Made by a program: the position numbers and the translations under genes
The notes under the pieces: generated by a model
Told to the model about the DNA's origin: nothing
Seen by the model: the letters and a program-made list of their open reading frames with translations, nothing else
The model's database searches: none
From: Nitratifractor sp.
Lineage (GTDB): Bacteria > Campylobacterota > Campylobacteria > Campylobacterales > Sulfurovaceae
Length of the DNA: 54,820 nt
Assembly (NCBI GenBank): GCA_015488535.1
Contig: WFNP01000047.1
Location: 1 to 54,820 of the forward strand
Direction: 5' to 3'
In this document: positions 18,156 to 27,881 of the stretch, piece after piece
How the letters are laid out: each line of letters begins with the position of its first letter
Numbering within the stretch: position 1 is the stretch's first letter

Positions 18156-19358
18156 TCAACTCACTTTTGCTTTTGCGAATTTTCTTTTTCCAACTTGCAG
18201 AACATACTCTCCACTATCTAGTTTCATCTGCTCATCGCTTATCTTTTCTTGGTCAATTCTGACAGCTCCCTGCTTGATATCTCTTCTGGCTTGTGATGTA
18301 GATGGAGAAATCCCGGCTTCTACAAGTGCTTTGCATATCCATATACCACTCTCCAACTCTACACACGGGATATCATCTGGTATCAGCTTTTGCTTAAATA
18401 GATTGTCAAATGCCTCTTTTGCCTCCTTTGCAGATGCTTCATCATGAAATCTTGCCGTAATTTCATAAGCCAACATCTCTTTGGCTTTTTTAGGATGCAA
18501 AGAGCCATTTTCTACATCACTCTTCATTTGTGATATCTCATCAAGGCTTCTGTCACTCAACAGCTCATAATATCTCCACATCAACTCATCAGAGATAGAC
18601 ATTACTTTAGCATATATATCATTTGGAGCCTCTGTAATACCTATATAATTGCCCAAAGATTTGCTCATTTTCTGCACACCGTCAAGACCTTCAAGAATAG
18701 GCATCATCAAAACAGCCTGTTCTTTGCCTACATTATAGGCTCTTTGAAGGTGTCTGCCCATCAAAAGATTAAATTTCTGGTCAGTTCCGCCAAGTTCTAT
18801 ATCGCTTTTGAGTGCTACACTGTCATACCCCTGTAGTAGAGGATATAAAAATTCAGATATGGATATACTCTGTCCGGATTTGTATCTCTTTTCAAAATCA
18901 TCTCTTTCGAGCATTCTTGCCACATTGAATTGTGTAGTCAGCTGAACCAATCCTGAAGCACCCAGTGCATCCAACCACTCTGAGTTAAATACCAATTCAG
19001 TCTTGTTTGGGTCCAATACTTTAAAAGCCTGTTCTTTATAAGTCTGGGCATTTTTGGCTACTGTCTCTCTATCCAATACTTTTCTAGTCTCACTCTTGCC
19101 TGTAGGATCACCTATCATAGCAGTAAAATCACCTATTAAGAGCTGAACAGTGCCTCCGTGCTTTTGAAAAACTGATAACTTTTGAAGAATTACAGTATGT
19201 CCCAAATGTAAATCAGGAGCAGTAGGGTCAAGCCCTAGTTTTACCTTGAATCTCTCTCCTGTTTCATAATATTTTCTTATTAGATTTTCGATTCTTTCTC
19301 TGTCTATTATCTCAGCCGTTCCTCTTTCTATCTCGGCTATGGCACTCTCTACACTCAT
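18156..19358 (-). CDS. tyrS: Tyrosine--tRNA ligase
   Basis: Class I synthetase for tRNA-Tyr. The ATP site signature is [11 protein letters not shown] (HIGH variant) and KMSKSLGN (KMSKS). Between them are [20 protein letters not shown] and the tyrosine pocket region around [22 protein letters not shown]. The C-terminus has an S4 RNA-binding domain ([20 protein letters not shown]). Its 400 residues and motif spacing place it in the second bacterial TyrRS group (TyrZ-like). It lies 12 bp after spoT and 2 bp before the next ATG. Confidence 0.96.
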   Translation of the reverse strand: MSVESAIAEIERGTAEIIDRERIENLIRKYYETGERFKVKLGLDPTAPDLHLGHTVILQKLSVFQKHGGTVQLLIGDFTAMIGDPTGKSETRKVLDRETVAKNAQTYKEQAFKVLDPNKTELVFNSEWLDALGASGLVQLTTQFNVARMLERDDFEKRYKSGQSISISEFLYPLLQGYDSVALKSDIELGGTDQKFNLLMGRHLQRAYNVGKEQAVLMMPILEGLDGVQKMSKSLGNYIGITEAPNDIYAKVMSISDELMWRYYELLSDRSLDEISQMKSDVENGSLHPKKAKEMLAYEITARFHDEASAKEAKEAFDNLFKQKLIPDDIPCVELESGIWICKALVEAGISPSTSQARRDIKQGAVRIDQEKISDEQMKLDSGEYVLQVGKRKFAKAKVS

Positions 19359-19370
19359 AAATTCCTCCGT

Positions 19371-21527
19371 TTATTTATTATTGTAAGCATCATCAATGGA
19401 AGTAATTTCTACTACTTTAAAAGCTCCTGATAATACTGAAGCTATATCCTTTTTGCCCAATTTGTCAGACTCTACCTCTATTTTGCAATACTCTGCACTG
19501 TCACCGCTGTTTATTCCCATCTCTATACCTAAAATATTCATATCCATTTTTGATATTTTAGTCAGTAACTTTGCCAAAATACCTTTTTGGTTTTGCAGTG
19601 CCACTATGAGTCTGTATCTGCCTATCTTTTTCTTTTTCCATTGAACAAAAATCATATTTTCACCAGACTTTATCAAATTGTAAGCTTTTTTACACATTTT
19701 ATGGTGAATAATGACTCTGTTGTTTTTATATATAGCTACTATATCATCTCCGGATTTTGGGTGACAGCAATAATCAAACTCCACATGGTCTATAGCTTTA
19801 TTTGTATAAAATTTAAAGAAATCTATCTCTTTGACTGAAGGTTTTTTATAACCTCTTTTCAAAAGCTCCCATATTCTTACTTCACAAATCTTGGCACATT
19901 TGGAAATTTTACCTATCTTTTCTATAAGCACATCCATATTATCTGTAGCCATAAATATATTGTTGCTTATACCTGCTTCCTGGCTGATACTTCTAATCTC
20001 ATCAGGAGTTTTGTTGAATATGGTAGCAAGTATATTATATGCACTAAACTCATTTACCTCTCTTAATCGCTGTCTGCACCTGCTCTTGATACTCTCTTTT
20101 GCCTTTGAAGTCCTGACAGTATCAAGCCAAGAGCAGTGAAGCATAGGCTCATCTGATGTCTCTATTCTGATAATATCTCCGTTTTTGAGTATGGTCAAAA
20201 GAGAAGCTTTGAGTTTGTTGATATAGGCACTTGTAGCATAATCACCCACTTCTGTATGTATCTGATATGCAAAATCCAGAGCTACAGAGCCTTTTGGCAG
20301 AGTGAAACTGTCTCCTTTTGGAGAAAATACTACTATATCTTCGCTGAATAGATCACTCTTGGCAAGTTCATAAAACTCTTCAACAGAATCATCTTGATAT
20401 GGCAAACTTCTAAGCCAGTCAAGATTGAAGTTTTGAGTGCCTCCGTCTTTGTATTTCCAGTGTGCGGCTATACCGTATTCAGCCAACTTGTGCATCTCTT
20501 TTGTGCGTATTTGAGCTTCAAAAATACTCTCTTCTCCAAATAGTGTCGTATGTATCGTCTGATAACCATTATCTTTGGGAAGTGCAACATAATCTTTAAA
20601 ACGGGATATAAGAGGAGTAAAATCCAGATGTAAAACACCCAGCACCTGATAACACTCTATAGGCTCATTTACTATAATCCTGACTGCCAGTAAGTCAAGT
20701 ACCTCTTCTATACTGATACCCTTGCGGTGCATTTTCATATATATAGAGTAGTAGTGTTTGACTCTGCCTACAATTTCAAAGTCATCTCTGTGAAATCCTC
20801 TTTTGTTCAGACTCTCTTTTACTTTTGTAATAAAACTGTTGAGTTTGATATGGATACTCTGGTCATTTGATTCTATATATTCAGCTATCTGTCTGTAATC
20901 TTCGGGATATATTATTCTAAAACTCAAATCTTCAAGTAGATTTTTGATTTTACCAATACCTAGTCTATGGGCTATTGGTGCATATACCACCAGTGTCTCT
21001 TCGGCTATTCTTTTCTGCTTGGCTTCAGAAAGTGCATCGAGAGTGAGCATATTGTGCAGTCTGTCACATAACTTTATAACCAAAACTCTGACATCTTCAA
21101 TAGAAGCTATAAGCATCTTTCTAAATGTAAGTGCTGATCTAATCAATCTCTCATCAGAATGAGAAGGTGCCAGTTCACTCTCTCGTATCTCTACGATTTT
21201 GGTCAGCCCCTCGACTATATGTCTGACATCATATCCGAATCTCTTCTCTATATCCTCATCTGTAAATGGTGTATCTTCAACCACATCATGAAGCAGTGCA
21301 GATATAACCATAGTCTTGTCGTTGCTGATAGATGCTGTAATGGCTGCTACCAATATAGGATGCACAATATACGGTTCACCACTTTTGCGATACTGCCCAG
21401 AATGTGCTTCAATTGCAAAATCAAGAGCCTTTGTTATATCATCATCTATCTCAATCTGCGTGGAGAGTATCTCTATGGCATCATCTACACTTTTGAGTTT
21501 TTTGATGAGTTCAAGAAATTCATTCAA
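19371..21527 (-). CDS. spoT: Bifunctional (p)ppGpp synthetase/hydrolase
   Basis: The stringent-response enzyme, cytoplasmic. The hydrolase HD domain is intact (HDVVEDT, H80-D81 and E84-D85). The synthetase region shows RIIVNEPIECYQVLGVLH, RFKDYVALPKDNGYQTIHTT and HWKYK. A TGS domain (VVFSPKGDSFTLPKGSVALD), a zinc-finger/RIS-like part with Cys and His (DYCCHPKSGDDIV) and a C-terminal ACT domain follow. I see no second Rel homologue in the window, in line with a single Rel/SpoT in this phylum. The start is TTG, with GGAG about 10 nt upstream inside the end of rpoZ. Confidence 0.95.
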   Translation of the reverse strand: MNEFLELIKKLKSVDDAIEILSTQIEIDDDITKALDFAIEAHSGQYRKSGEPYIVHPILVAAITASISNDKTMVISALLHDVVEDTPFTDEDIEKRFGYDVRHIVEGLTKIVEIRESELAPSHSDERLIRSALTFRKMLIASIEDVRVLVIKLCDRLHNMLTLDALSEAKQKRIAEETLVVYAPIAHRLGIGKIKNLLEDLSFRIIYPEDYRQIAEYIESNDQSIHIKLNSFITKVKESLNKRGFHRDDFEIVGRVKHYYSIYMKMHRKGISIEEVLDLLAVRIIVNEPIECYQVLGVLHLDFTPLISRFKDYVALPKDNGYQTIHTTLFGEESIFEAQIRTKEMHKLAEYGIAAHWKYKDGGTQNFNLDWLRSLPYQDDSVEEFYELAKSDLFSEDIVVFSPKGDSFTLPKGSVALDFAYQIHTEVGDYATSAYINKLKASLLTILKNGDIIRIETSDEPMLHCSWLDTVRTSKAKESIKSRCRQRLREVNEFSAYNILATIFNKTPDEIRSISQEAGISNNIFMATDNMDVLIEKIGKISKCAKICEVRIWELLKRGYKKPSVKEIDFFKFYTNKAIDHVEFDYCCHPKSGDDIVAIYKNNRVIIHHKMCKKAYNLIKSGENMIFVQWKKKKIGRYRLIVALQNQKGILAKLLTKISKMDMNILGIEMGINSGDSAEYCKIEVESDKLGKKDIASVLSGAFKVVEITSIDDAYNNK

Positions 21528-21531
21528 GGGA

Positions 21532-21741
21532 CTACTTCTCCAATTCTACTTTTAGTTTACCTTCGGCTATCTCTTTGAGTGCTATATCTGTAGCTTTATG
21601 AGTCTTGATATCCATACCTTCTACAAGTGGTTTTGCTCCCTTGCTCAACTCTTCAGAGCGTTTACCTATTGTCTTTGCCAACAGGTATCTGTCGTGATTT
21701 AAATTATCCAATGCTTTTGCAGCTATCTGTTCCAATCTCAT
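21532..21741 (-). CDS. rpoZ: DNA-directed RNA polymerase omega subunit
   Basis: Small 69-residue protein that helps beta-prime fold and assemble. MRLEQIAAKALD and RYLLAKTIGKRSEELSKGAK are characteristic of omega. The gene sits directly between pyrH and spoT, the usual location, and its stop lies 5 bp before the spoT TTG. In many bacteria rpoZ is coupled to spoT, and omega contributes to a ppGpp site on RNA polymerase. That makes the pairing functionally sensible. Confidence 0.92.
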   Translation of the reverse strand: MRLEQIAAKALDNLNHDRYLLAKTIGKRSEELSKGAKPLVEGMDIKTHKATDIALKEIAEGKLKVELEK

Positions 21742-21762
21742 ATATATCTCCTTGCTTGATTT

Positions 21763-22488
<726 letters not shown>

Positions 22489-22653
22489 TTATTTTATCGC
22501 GATTATATCTAAAAACTCATATATTCATATTTTCAAAGACTCGATAACTACTCATTTTTGATAAAACTTTCAAAAATTTTAAATACTATTTATCATAAAT
22601 GCAGAAATTATGTGCTATATTTACAAATATGATTATTATCAAAAAGGTATTTT

Positions 22654-23814
22654 ATGAAAAAGAAGATATTTCTATCTGCAATATTATCAGTGGAGTTACT
22701 ATATGGTGTAGATGTGAGATTTGGTAAAGGCAAGCTCGATATGGATATGAATATGCTTGGCATTTTCAATATAAATGAATCAATAGATATCAATACATTA
22801 ACTATAGCCAATCCACATGACAATATAGGAGAGAGCAATTTCTATTTTTTCTATGATGCCGATGTCTATCAAAGTGATTATATAGATACCATGGTAGATA
22901 TGATGAAAATACCTTTAAATAATATTCCGGGATTATCTGATGTGCCAAATATTTCTGGTATTCCTAATGCTCCGAGTGTTCCGGGATTTTCTGACAGTCA
23001 GGATATACTGCCTATCCAAAACAGAAATTTGGTATCTGATACAATTGATGGGCTGGAAAATATATCAGGTATAGTGAAAAATACAGGTAAAAAGACACTG
23101 AATAAAGTGTCAGATACTTTGGACAGTGCAGGAGATAGCATCAAAAATACAGCCAAAAAAATAGGAAATACTGCAAATAATATAGCAGATACAGGTAAAA
23201 AGATAGCATCTAAAAATCCAGCTGATATCATAGATGATGCCAAAAAGATCATACCGACTCCTTTTGATATCAAAGTAAAAGGTTTTGATATGAATATAGG
23301 TGCAGGGTATGATGTATATAAAGACAGCAGAGGATATATAGGAGTAGGTGCAGCTACCGGTTTGAGTATGCCCTATTTTTATATGAAAAACAAACCCTCG
23401 GCAACAGCAGCCATTTTGACAGGATTGATGAAAAGCACCAATACATCTATGACTACATACAAAGCCTCCTTGAGTCTGCAAGGCTCATATATGATATTAG
23501 ATGGTCTCAATGTCGATACCACTATGCTCTATGGATACCAGTTTGGCAAAGTAGATAATGACTGGTTTGCTTCAGAGGTAGATATTGACGGGATAACCTC
23601 TATGATAGGCTTTTCTGTAAGTTACAATATGGGATATATTCTAAATTGGGCAGATGGTCTGACAGTAAGTGCCGGTTATACCAGAAAAAACTGGGATGTC
23701 GATCACACTGATGTCAAACTTATGGGAGGATTGCTCGGTGGAGACTTGTCTCAAAATATAGATGCCAAGTTTGATACCGAAAACTACTATCTAGGGATAG
23801 GATACAGATTTTAA
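22654..23814 (+). CDS. Predicted outer-membrane barrel protein with an internal amphipathic-helix segment
   Basis: A signal peptide-like start (MKKKIFLSAILSVELLYG) precedes an Asp/Met-rich N-terminal part. A proline-rich stretch follows (IPGLSDVPNISGIPNAPSV), then an approximately 70-residue segment with repeated NTGKK / SDTLDSAGDSIKNTAKKIG / NTANNIADTGKKIA units that would make amphipathic helices. After about residue 200 the sequence becomes barrel-like (GAGYDVYKDSRGYIGVGAAT) and ends YYLGIGYRF, with a terminal Phe. I do not recognise the family. The helix segment could be a periplasmic stalk or plug; that is inference. AAAAGG precedes the ATG; it is a single gene divergent from pyrH. Confidence 0.6.
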   Translation: MKKKIFLSAILSVELLYGVDVRFGKGKLDMDMNMLGIFNINESIDINTLTIANPHDNIGESNFYFFYDADVYQSDYIDTMVDMMKIPLNNIPGLSDVPNISGIPNAPSVPGFSDSQDILPIQNRNLVSDTIDGLENISGIVKNTGKKTLNKVSDTLDSAGDSIKNTAKKIGNTANNIADTGKKIASKNPADIIDDAKKIIPTPFDIKVKGFDMNIGAGYDVYKDSRGYIGVGAATGLSMPYFYMKNKPSATAAILTGLMKSTNTSMTTYKASLSLQGSYMILDGLNVDTTMLYGYQFGKVDNDWFASEVDIDGITSMIGFSVSYNMGYILNWADGLTVSAGYTRKNWDVDHTDVKLMGGLLGGDLSQNIDAKFDTENYYLGIGYRF

Positions 23815-23826
23815 TACCTCCTTAAA

Positions 23827-23846
23827 GAACTTTTCTAAAAAAGTTC
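23827..23846. terminator. 8-bp hairpin between convergent genes, possible terminator
   Basis: GAACTTTT, loop CTAA, AAAAGTTC, located just after the stop of the outer-membrane gene and before the stop of the convergent cbiA. The stem is AT-rich and the T-run is poor, so support is limited. Confidence 0.35.
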
Positions 23847-23880
23847 GCAAATCAATTTGGCTGATATTTAGTCCCTTTTT

Positions 23881-25149
23881 CTATAAATTTTTGTGCAAAA
23901 GCTCAGTAAAGATATCGTTTGTTCTCCAAAATGTATGTAGATATGTTCCTATAATATTGCCTTTTTCACTCCTCCACTCTCCATACTCTCCAATATCTTG
24001 TGAAAACTTTTTCAATCTTTTACAGCCTAGTGAGAGACTTTTTTTATCAGGTGCCGTGTAGTGAAAAGCATGACCTTTGATACCATCTTCTCTCTGATAG
24101 TATCCAAGTCTGACAAATCTCTTATTGAGATTAAATCTCAGTGGCAGTATTGCACTCATCTCTTTATCATCAACTGCTTCTGATAGATACAGTAATCCTG
24201 CACATTCAGCATATATTTTGCCACCTATATCAACATATTTTTGCAATGAGTCTTTGAATTTTTTGCTGTTTTTGACTCTGCTGTAAGCTCTATCACTCTC
24301 TACATAGCCACCACAAATAATAACAATATCACTATCCATATCTATCTCATCATCATTTACAGCAGATACTGTCTTGACTTCATCAAAAGTCTCTTTAAGA
24401 TAGACTAAATTATCATAATACAAAAATGAGAAATTTTCATCATATACGATTGTAGCTTTTTTACCGAGTCTGTATATATCTGAAGTCAAAGATATATTTT
24501 GTATATCTATATCAGATATACTGAGTAATCCATCTATATCTATATTTTCCAAAACATCATCAGCTATTAGATTCATCACTTCCATATCATCTAGTTCCAA
24601 TCCCAAATGAGTAGATGATATACTCTTTAGCCCCTTTTTTATCCAACCTGCTACGAAGATATCGGGATGGTCGTATTTCAAAATATCTACAATCCTCTTG
24701 AAGTGGGATTCAGAAGATACCCTGTTTAATACTACTGCTTTGATTGGATTTGGTTTTTTGTATTCTCTCAAACCTTTGAGCAGTGCAGATATGGTAATAT
24801 AGGAGCCTGAAGCATCCATTACCATTACTGTAGGGATATTCAACTCTTTTGAGAGAGAGTAACTGCTACATCCCCTGTCCATACCATCATAAAAGCCCAT
24901 GGCACCTTCTATTATATTTATCTCTTTGGCATATCTGTAAAATGTATCTCTCATCTGCTCTTGAGTCATCATAAATGAATCAAGATTTACAGAATCTGTC
25001 CCACACAATTTTTTGTGAAACTGTGTATCTATAAAATCGGGTCCTACCTTGTATGGTCTGACCCTGTTTTGTAATCTATACAAAAGAGCAGATGTCAAAA
25101 GAGTCTTGCCACTGCCTGATGCAGGAGATACTATGGATAAGGCTTTCAT
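23881..25149 (-). CDS. cbiA: Cobyrinate a,c-diamide synthase (CbiA/CobB)
   Basis: ATP- and glutamine-dependent amidation of the a and c side chains of (hydrogeno)cobyrinic acid in B12 synthesis. The N-terminal dethiobiotin synthetase-like domain has the P-loop SPASGSGKTLL and YKVGPDFIDTQFH. The C-terminal class I amidotransferase-like domain has nucleophile Cys in YAECAGLLYL and His in GTYLHTFWR. I start at the ATG at 25149 (422 residues) because GGAAGTG lies just upstream; the frame extends to 25161. No other cobalamin gene is in the window, so the gene stands alone here, as is common when B12 genes are scattered. Confidence 0.88.
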   Translation of the reverse strand: MKALSIVSPASGSGKTLLTSALLYRLQNRVRPYKVGPDFIDTQFHKKLCGTDSVNLDSFMMTQEQMRDTFYRYAKEINIIEGAMGFYDGMDRGCSSYSLSKELNIPTVMVMDASGSYITISALLKGLREYKKPNPIKAVVLNRVSSESHFKRIVDILKYDHPDIFVAGWIKKGLKSISSTHLGLELDDMEVMNLIADDVLENIDIDGLLSISDIDIQNISLTSDIYRLGKKATIVYDENFSFLYYDNLVYLKETFDEVKTVSAVNDDEIDMDSDIVIICGGYVESDRAYSRVKNSKKFKDSLQKYVDIGGKIYAECAGLLYLSEAVDDKEMSAILPLRFNLNKRFVRLGYYQREDGIKGHAFHYTAPDKKSLSLGCKRLKKFSQDIGEYGEWRSEKGNIIGTYLHTFWRTNDIFTELLHKNL

Positions 25150-25191
25150 TATCACTTCCAAAAAAAAATTACGATATATTAGCCAAATTTA

Positions 25192-25623
25192 TCACTCTTT
25201 TGAAAATGTCTTTTTCAAACCTTTTATGAGCATCTCTTTTTCTTCTTTTGATAATCGTGCCTCTTTATGCATGATAGTATATATCACCGGAGGCATATCA
25301 CCCTCTTCTACCTCTTCGGCTGCATCTTTTCCTTTGTTTCGCTTCTGCACACCCCACATAGATACATTAAATTTTTCTCTTGCTTCGGATACATCATGTG
25401 TAACTAACCATGATACAGGTGCCACAGAAGAATAAGCAGGCCATTTTGTCCTGTTGCTGTGACAATTGGCACATGCTCTGTCAAACAACTCCTTTGTTTG
25501 GGGACTGTCCCATTTTGGTGTGCTTATAACATCAGGATTGTAATGGTCTCTCCCATAAGGTATAAACTGTATTGCTACTGCTGTAGCTACTACTGCCAAT
25601 GTGATTTTTAGTGATTTTTTCAT
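25192..25623 (-). CDS. Haem-binding domain protein with one CxxCH (Haem_bd-like), membrane-anchored or periplasmic
   Basis: The N-terminus MKKSLKITLAVVATAVAIQF is a signal or anchor helix. A c-type haem site C51-A-N-C54-H55 follows, in the context TKELFDRACANCHSNRTKWP. The motifs YSSVAPVSWLVTHDV, FNVSMW and EEGDMPPVIYTIMH with LSKEEKEMLIKGL match my memory of the Haem_bd family. Two ATG codons are adjacent; AGGAGG is 5 nt from the second (25623), which I prefer. Likely an electron-transfer or haem-sensing component. It lies upstream of cbiA on the same strand and 60 bp after rpiB. Confidence 0.75.
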   Translation of the reverse strand: MKKSLKITLAVVATAVAIQFIPYGRDHYNPDVISTPKWDSPQTKELFDRACANCHSNRTKWPAYSSVAPVSWLVTHDVSEAREKFNVSMWGVQKRNKGKDAAEEVEEGDMPPVIYTIMHKEARLSKEEKEMLIKGLKKTFSKE

Positions 25624-25686
25624 CATCTCCTCCTATTTTTTGAAGAGATGATAAGATTTGAAGATGAAATGAAAATTAAATAAAGT

Positions 25687-26154
25687 TTATTTTATATCCG
25701 CTCCGTATGAGCATCTCTCCTTGTCTATTTCATTGATTTTTTCTACTCTTGCGGCGTGTCTGCCACCTTCAAATTCAGTCTCTATAAAAGCATCTATCAT
25801 ACTCTGCACTACTCCCATACCTACGACTCTCTCACCAAATGCCAAAATTTGGGCATTATTGTGTGCTCTTGCCATCGTAGCGGTATATGCATCATGGCAA
25901 AGGGCTGCTCTGATACCCTCTACTTTGTTTGCGGCCATACTGATACCTATACCTGTGCCACAGATAATGATACCAAAACTACCCTCATCATTTTTGACAG
26001 CTTCAGCACACTTTTTGCCATAATCAGGATAATCTACTCTATCAGCACTATCCGGACCCAAATCTATAATTTCAATACCTTTTGATTTGATATAATCTTT
26101 GACTTGCTCTTTGTAGTGAAATCCTGCATGGTCAGTAGCGATATAAAATTTCAT
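25687..26154 (-). CDS. rpiB: Ribose-5-phosphate isomerase B
   Basis: Interconverts ribose-5-phosphate and ribulose-5-phosphate in the pentose phosphate pathway. The RpiB/LacAB fold is shown by KFYIATDHAGFHYKEQVKDY at the start, catalytic Cys in IIICGTGIGISMAANK, RAALCHDAYTATMARAHNNA with the phosphate/substrate residues, and the late ESEFEGGRHAARV-like segment. At 155 residues it has the usual length. It follows the M50 protease gene after an intrinsic terminator, yet the order folD-lepB-M50-rpiB resembles that of H. pylori as I recall it. Confidence 0.93.
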   Translation of the reverse strand: MKFYIATDHAGFHYKEQVKDYIKSKGIEIIDLGPDSADRVDYPDYGKKCAEAVKNDEGSFGIIICGTGIGISMAANKVEGIRAALCHDAYTATMARAHNNAQILAFGERVVGMGVVQSMIDAFIETEFEGGRHAARVEKINEIDKERCSYGADIK

Positions 26155-26203
26155 TTTTTCCCTTTGTATCTAAAATAAAAGTTGATAAAAAAGTATATCC
26201 AAA

Positions 26204-26241
26204 AGGGATAAAAACAGAGCTTGTATATTTGCATATACAAG
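26204..26241 (-). terminator. Intrinsic terminator of the folD-lepB-M50 operon
   Basis: Perfect 9-bp arms (CTTGTATAT, loop TTGC, ATATACAAG at 26220-26241). On the minus strand the hairpin is followed by CTCTGTTTTTATCCC, a T-rich tract, 27 bp after the M50 stop codon. Confidence 0.65.
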
Positions 26242-26268
26242 ATAGCTTTTCCCCTATCCTGTAGATTT

Positions 26269-26919
26269 TTATGATGGTAGTATAAGATTTAAAATCACCC
26301 CTACAGGAGCGAAGAAGATATCTGCAATCGGTGTGAAGAGTATTGCAAAAAGGATTATCATTCCATAAGGGTATATTTTATTATAAAACTCTACAAATCT
26401 ATACCACTTCATCTTCATAGCCAAAAAATTCAGAGCCTGTGAGCCATCAAGTGGAGGGATTGGCCACAGGTTAAATACTGCCAAAACTACATTTATCATC
26501 ACACTTTGTGCTATCAGCAGATAAAAGAATGCTCCTATCATAGAGTGTGGTGGATATGCAAGAGGTAATAGTGTAGCAAATAAAAAAGCTATAATCAGAT
26601 TGTATGTAATACCTGCCAAAGATACAGCAATCGCAGCACCATATCCGCCCCTGTTGATGACTGTCTGCATATTTACAGGCACCGGTTTTGCCCAGCCAAA
26701 CAAAAACGGAGCGTGCATAATATACAAAACTGCCGGTATCAGCAGTGTGCCTACAGGGTCTATATGCACAATCGGGTTTATGCTCAGTCTTCCAGCATAT
26801 TTGGCTGTATTATCTCCATACTTGTATGCTACCCAGCCATGCATAATCTCATGTCCAATTACTGCTATCATCAATGCAAGTATAGATGCAACTACTCTTA
26901 TAATTTCTAGTTCACTCAT
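26269..26919 (-). CDS. Site-2 protease family M50 membrane metalloprotease
   Basis: Integral-membrane zinc protease of the small, PDZ-less S2P group. The active site HExxH is in AVIGHEIMHGW (H23, E24, H27); the third Zn ligand Asp is in FNLWPIPPLDGSQ. Several hydrophobic helices surround these motifs (LLIPAVLYIMHAPFLFGWA, IAVSLAGITYNLIIAFLFAT). I use the ATG at 26919, whose AT overlaps the lepB stop (TGATG), with GAGGG 7 nt upstream. The substrate is unknown. Coupling with lepB suggests a housekeeping envelope role. Confidence 0.86.
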   Translation of the reverse strand: MSELEIIRVVASILALMIAVIGHEIMHGWVAYKYGDNTAKYAGRLSINPIVHIDPVGTLLIPAVLYIMHAPFLFGWAKPVPVNMQTVINRGGYGAAIAVSLAGITYNLIIAFLFATLLPLAYPPHSMIGAFFYLLIAQSVMINVVLAVFNLWPIPPLDGSQALNFLAMKMKWYRFVEFYNKIYPYGMIILFAILFTPIADIFFAPVGVILNLILPS

Positions 26920-27881
26920 CAATCATCCCTCGGTATTTGATACTGAAATGTATCAACATATTTGCCTACTCTGTCCCAACGAATACTGTATCTATGCTTA
27001 TCCCACAATGCTCTACACTCATTAGAGCCTAACGGCACACTCTTACAGACTTTTGAGAGTGCCTGATGGTCTTTTCCTCCACCTTTACCATACATTACTC
27101 TGTCATAACTTCTGTATTCTATAGAGAAGTATATCACCCATGGTTTACCTATAATCAAACGATAAGGCACAGAACCCCAAAATCTGCTGTCATCAGAATT
27201 GTCTCTGTTATCACCTATCATATAGAAGTGATCCGGCTCTACCTTTTTGTAAAATACATTTACAGCACTACCTCCCAAATCATAAGCAGGAGCTGACAAA
27301 TCAGACAAAAACAGAGGTTTCATATCCACTTGCGATGCTCTGTATAACATCAACAAAAAGCTGTTAGCATCATATTCAGGTTTATACTGAATACCGGGAA
27401 ATTTGTCTTTGTATGGATTTACTACCCACAGTTTGTTTAATACTTTTACAATCTTTTTTGCCGGATAATTTTTTTGGATATATTTATCACCTTCATGGAA
27501 ATGTATCAACAGATGTTTATCATAATATAAGATTTCATCTCCACCGACAGCTACACATCTTTTGACGAAGTGTGTTTTACCATCTTTTGGAACAAAAAAT
27601 ATAACAATATCACCTCTTTTTGGACGAGGACCTTCTATCAAGTGTCCATTACCGTTAAAATCCGGTAACAGCTTCAACCCAAGCCACGGAAGCTCTGGAA
27701 TAGTGATACCATAACTGAACTTTTTGGCAAAAAGAAAATCACCAATCAAGAGTGTCCTCTTCATTGAGCCACTAGGAATCACAAATGATTGTGCTACAAA
27801 AAATATCAAAAACAGCACTATAATAATAGTCCCTGTCCAACTGCTGGAGAATCGGTATAGTTTTTCTAAAAAGTTTTTCAT
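26919..27881 (-). CDS. lepB: Signal peptidase I
   Basis: Removes signal peptides from secreted proteins at the outer face of the inner membrane. One N-terminal helix (about 17-34) leads into the catalytic IPSGSMKRTLLIGDFL with Ser39, and the general base is Lys107 in HFVKRCVAVGGD. The box MIGDNRDNSDDSRFWG is the classical signal peptidase box E. Its 320 residues are slightly above the family mean, with an insertion between the two catalytic boxes (KYIQKNYPAKKIVKVLNKLW). It overlaps folD by 4 bp (ATGA) and is followed by the M50 protease. Confidence 0.95.
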   Translation of the reverse strand: MKNFLEKLYRFSSSWTGTIIIVLFLIFFVAQSFVIPSGSMKRTLLIGDFLFAKKFSYGITIPELPWLGLKLLPDFNGNGHLIEGPRPKRGDIVIFFVPKDGKTHFVKRCVAVGGDEILYYDKHLLIHFHEGDKYIQKNYPAKKIVKVLNKLWVVNPYKDKFPGIQYKPEYDANSFLLMLYRASQVDMKPLFLSDLSAPAYDLGGSAVNVFYKKVEPDHFYMIGDNRDNSDDSRFWGSVPYRLIIGKPWVIYFSIEYRSYDRVMYGKGGGKDHQALSKVCKSVPLGSNECRALWDKHRYSIRWDRVGKYVDTFQYQIPRDD

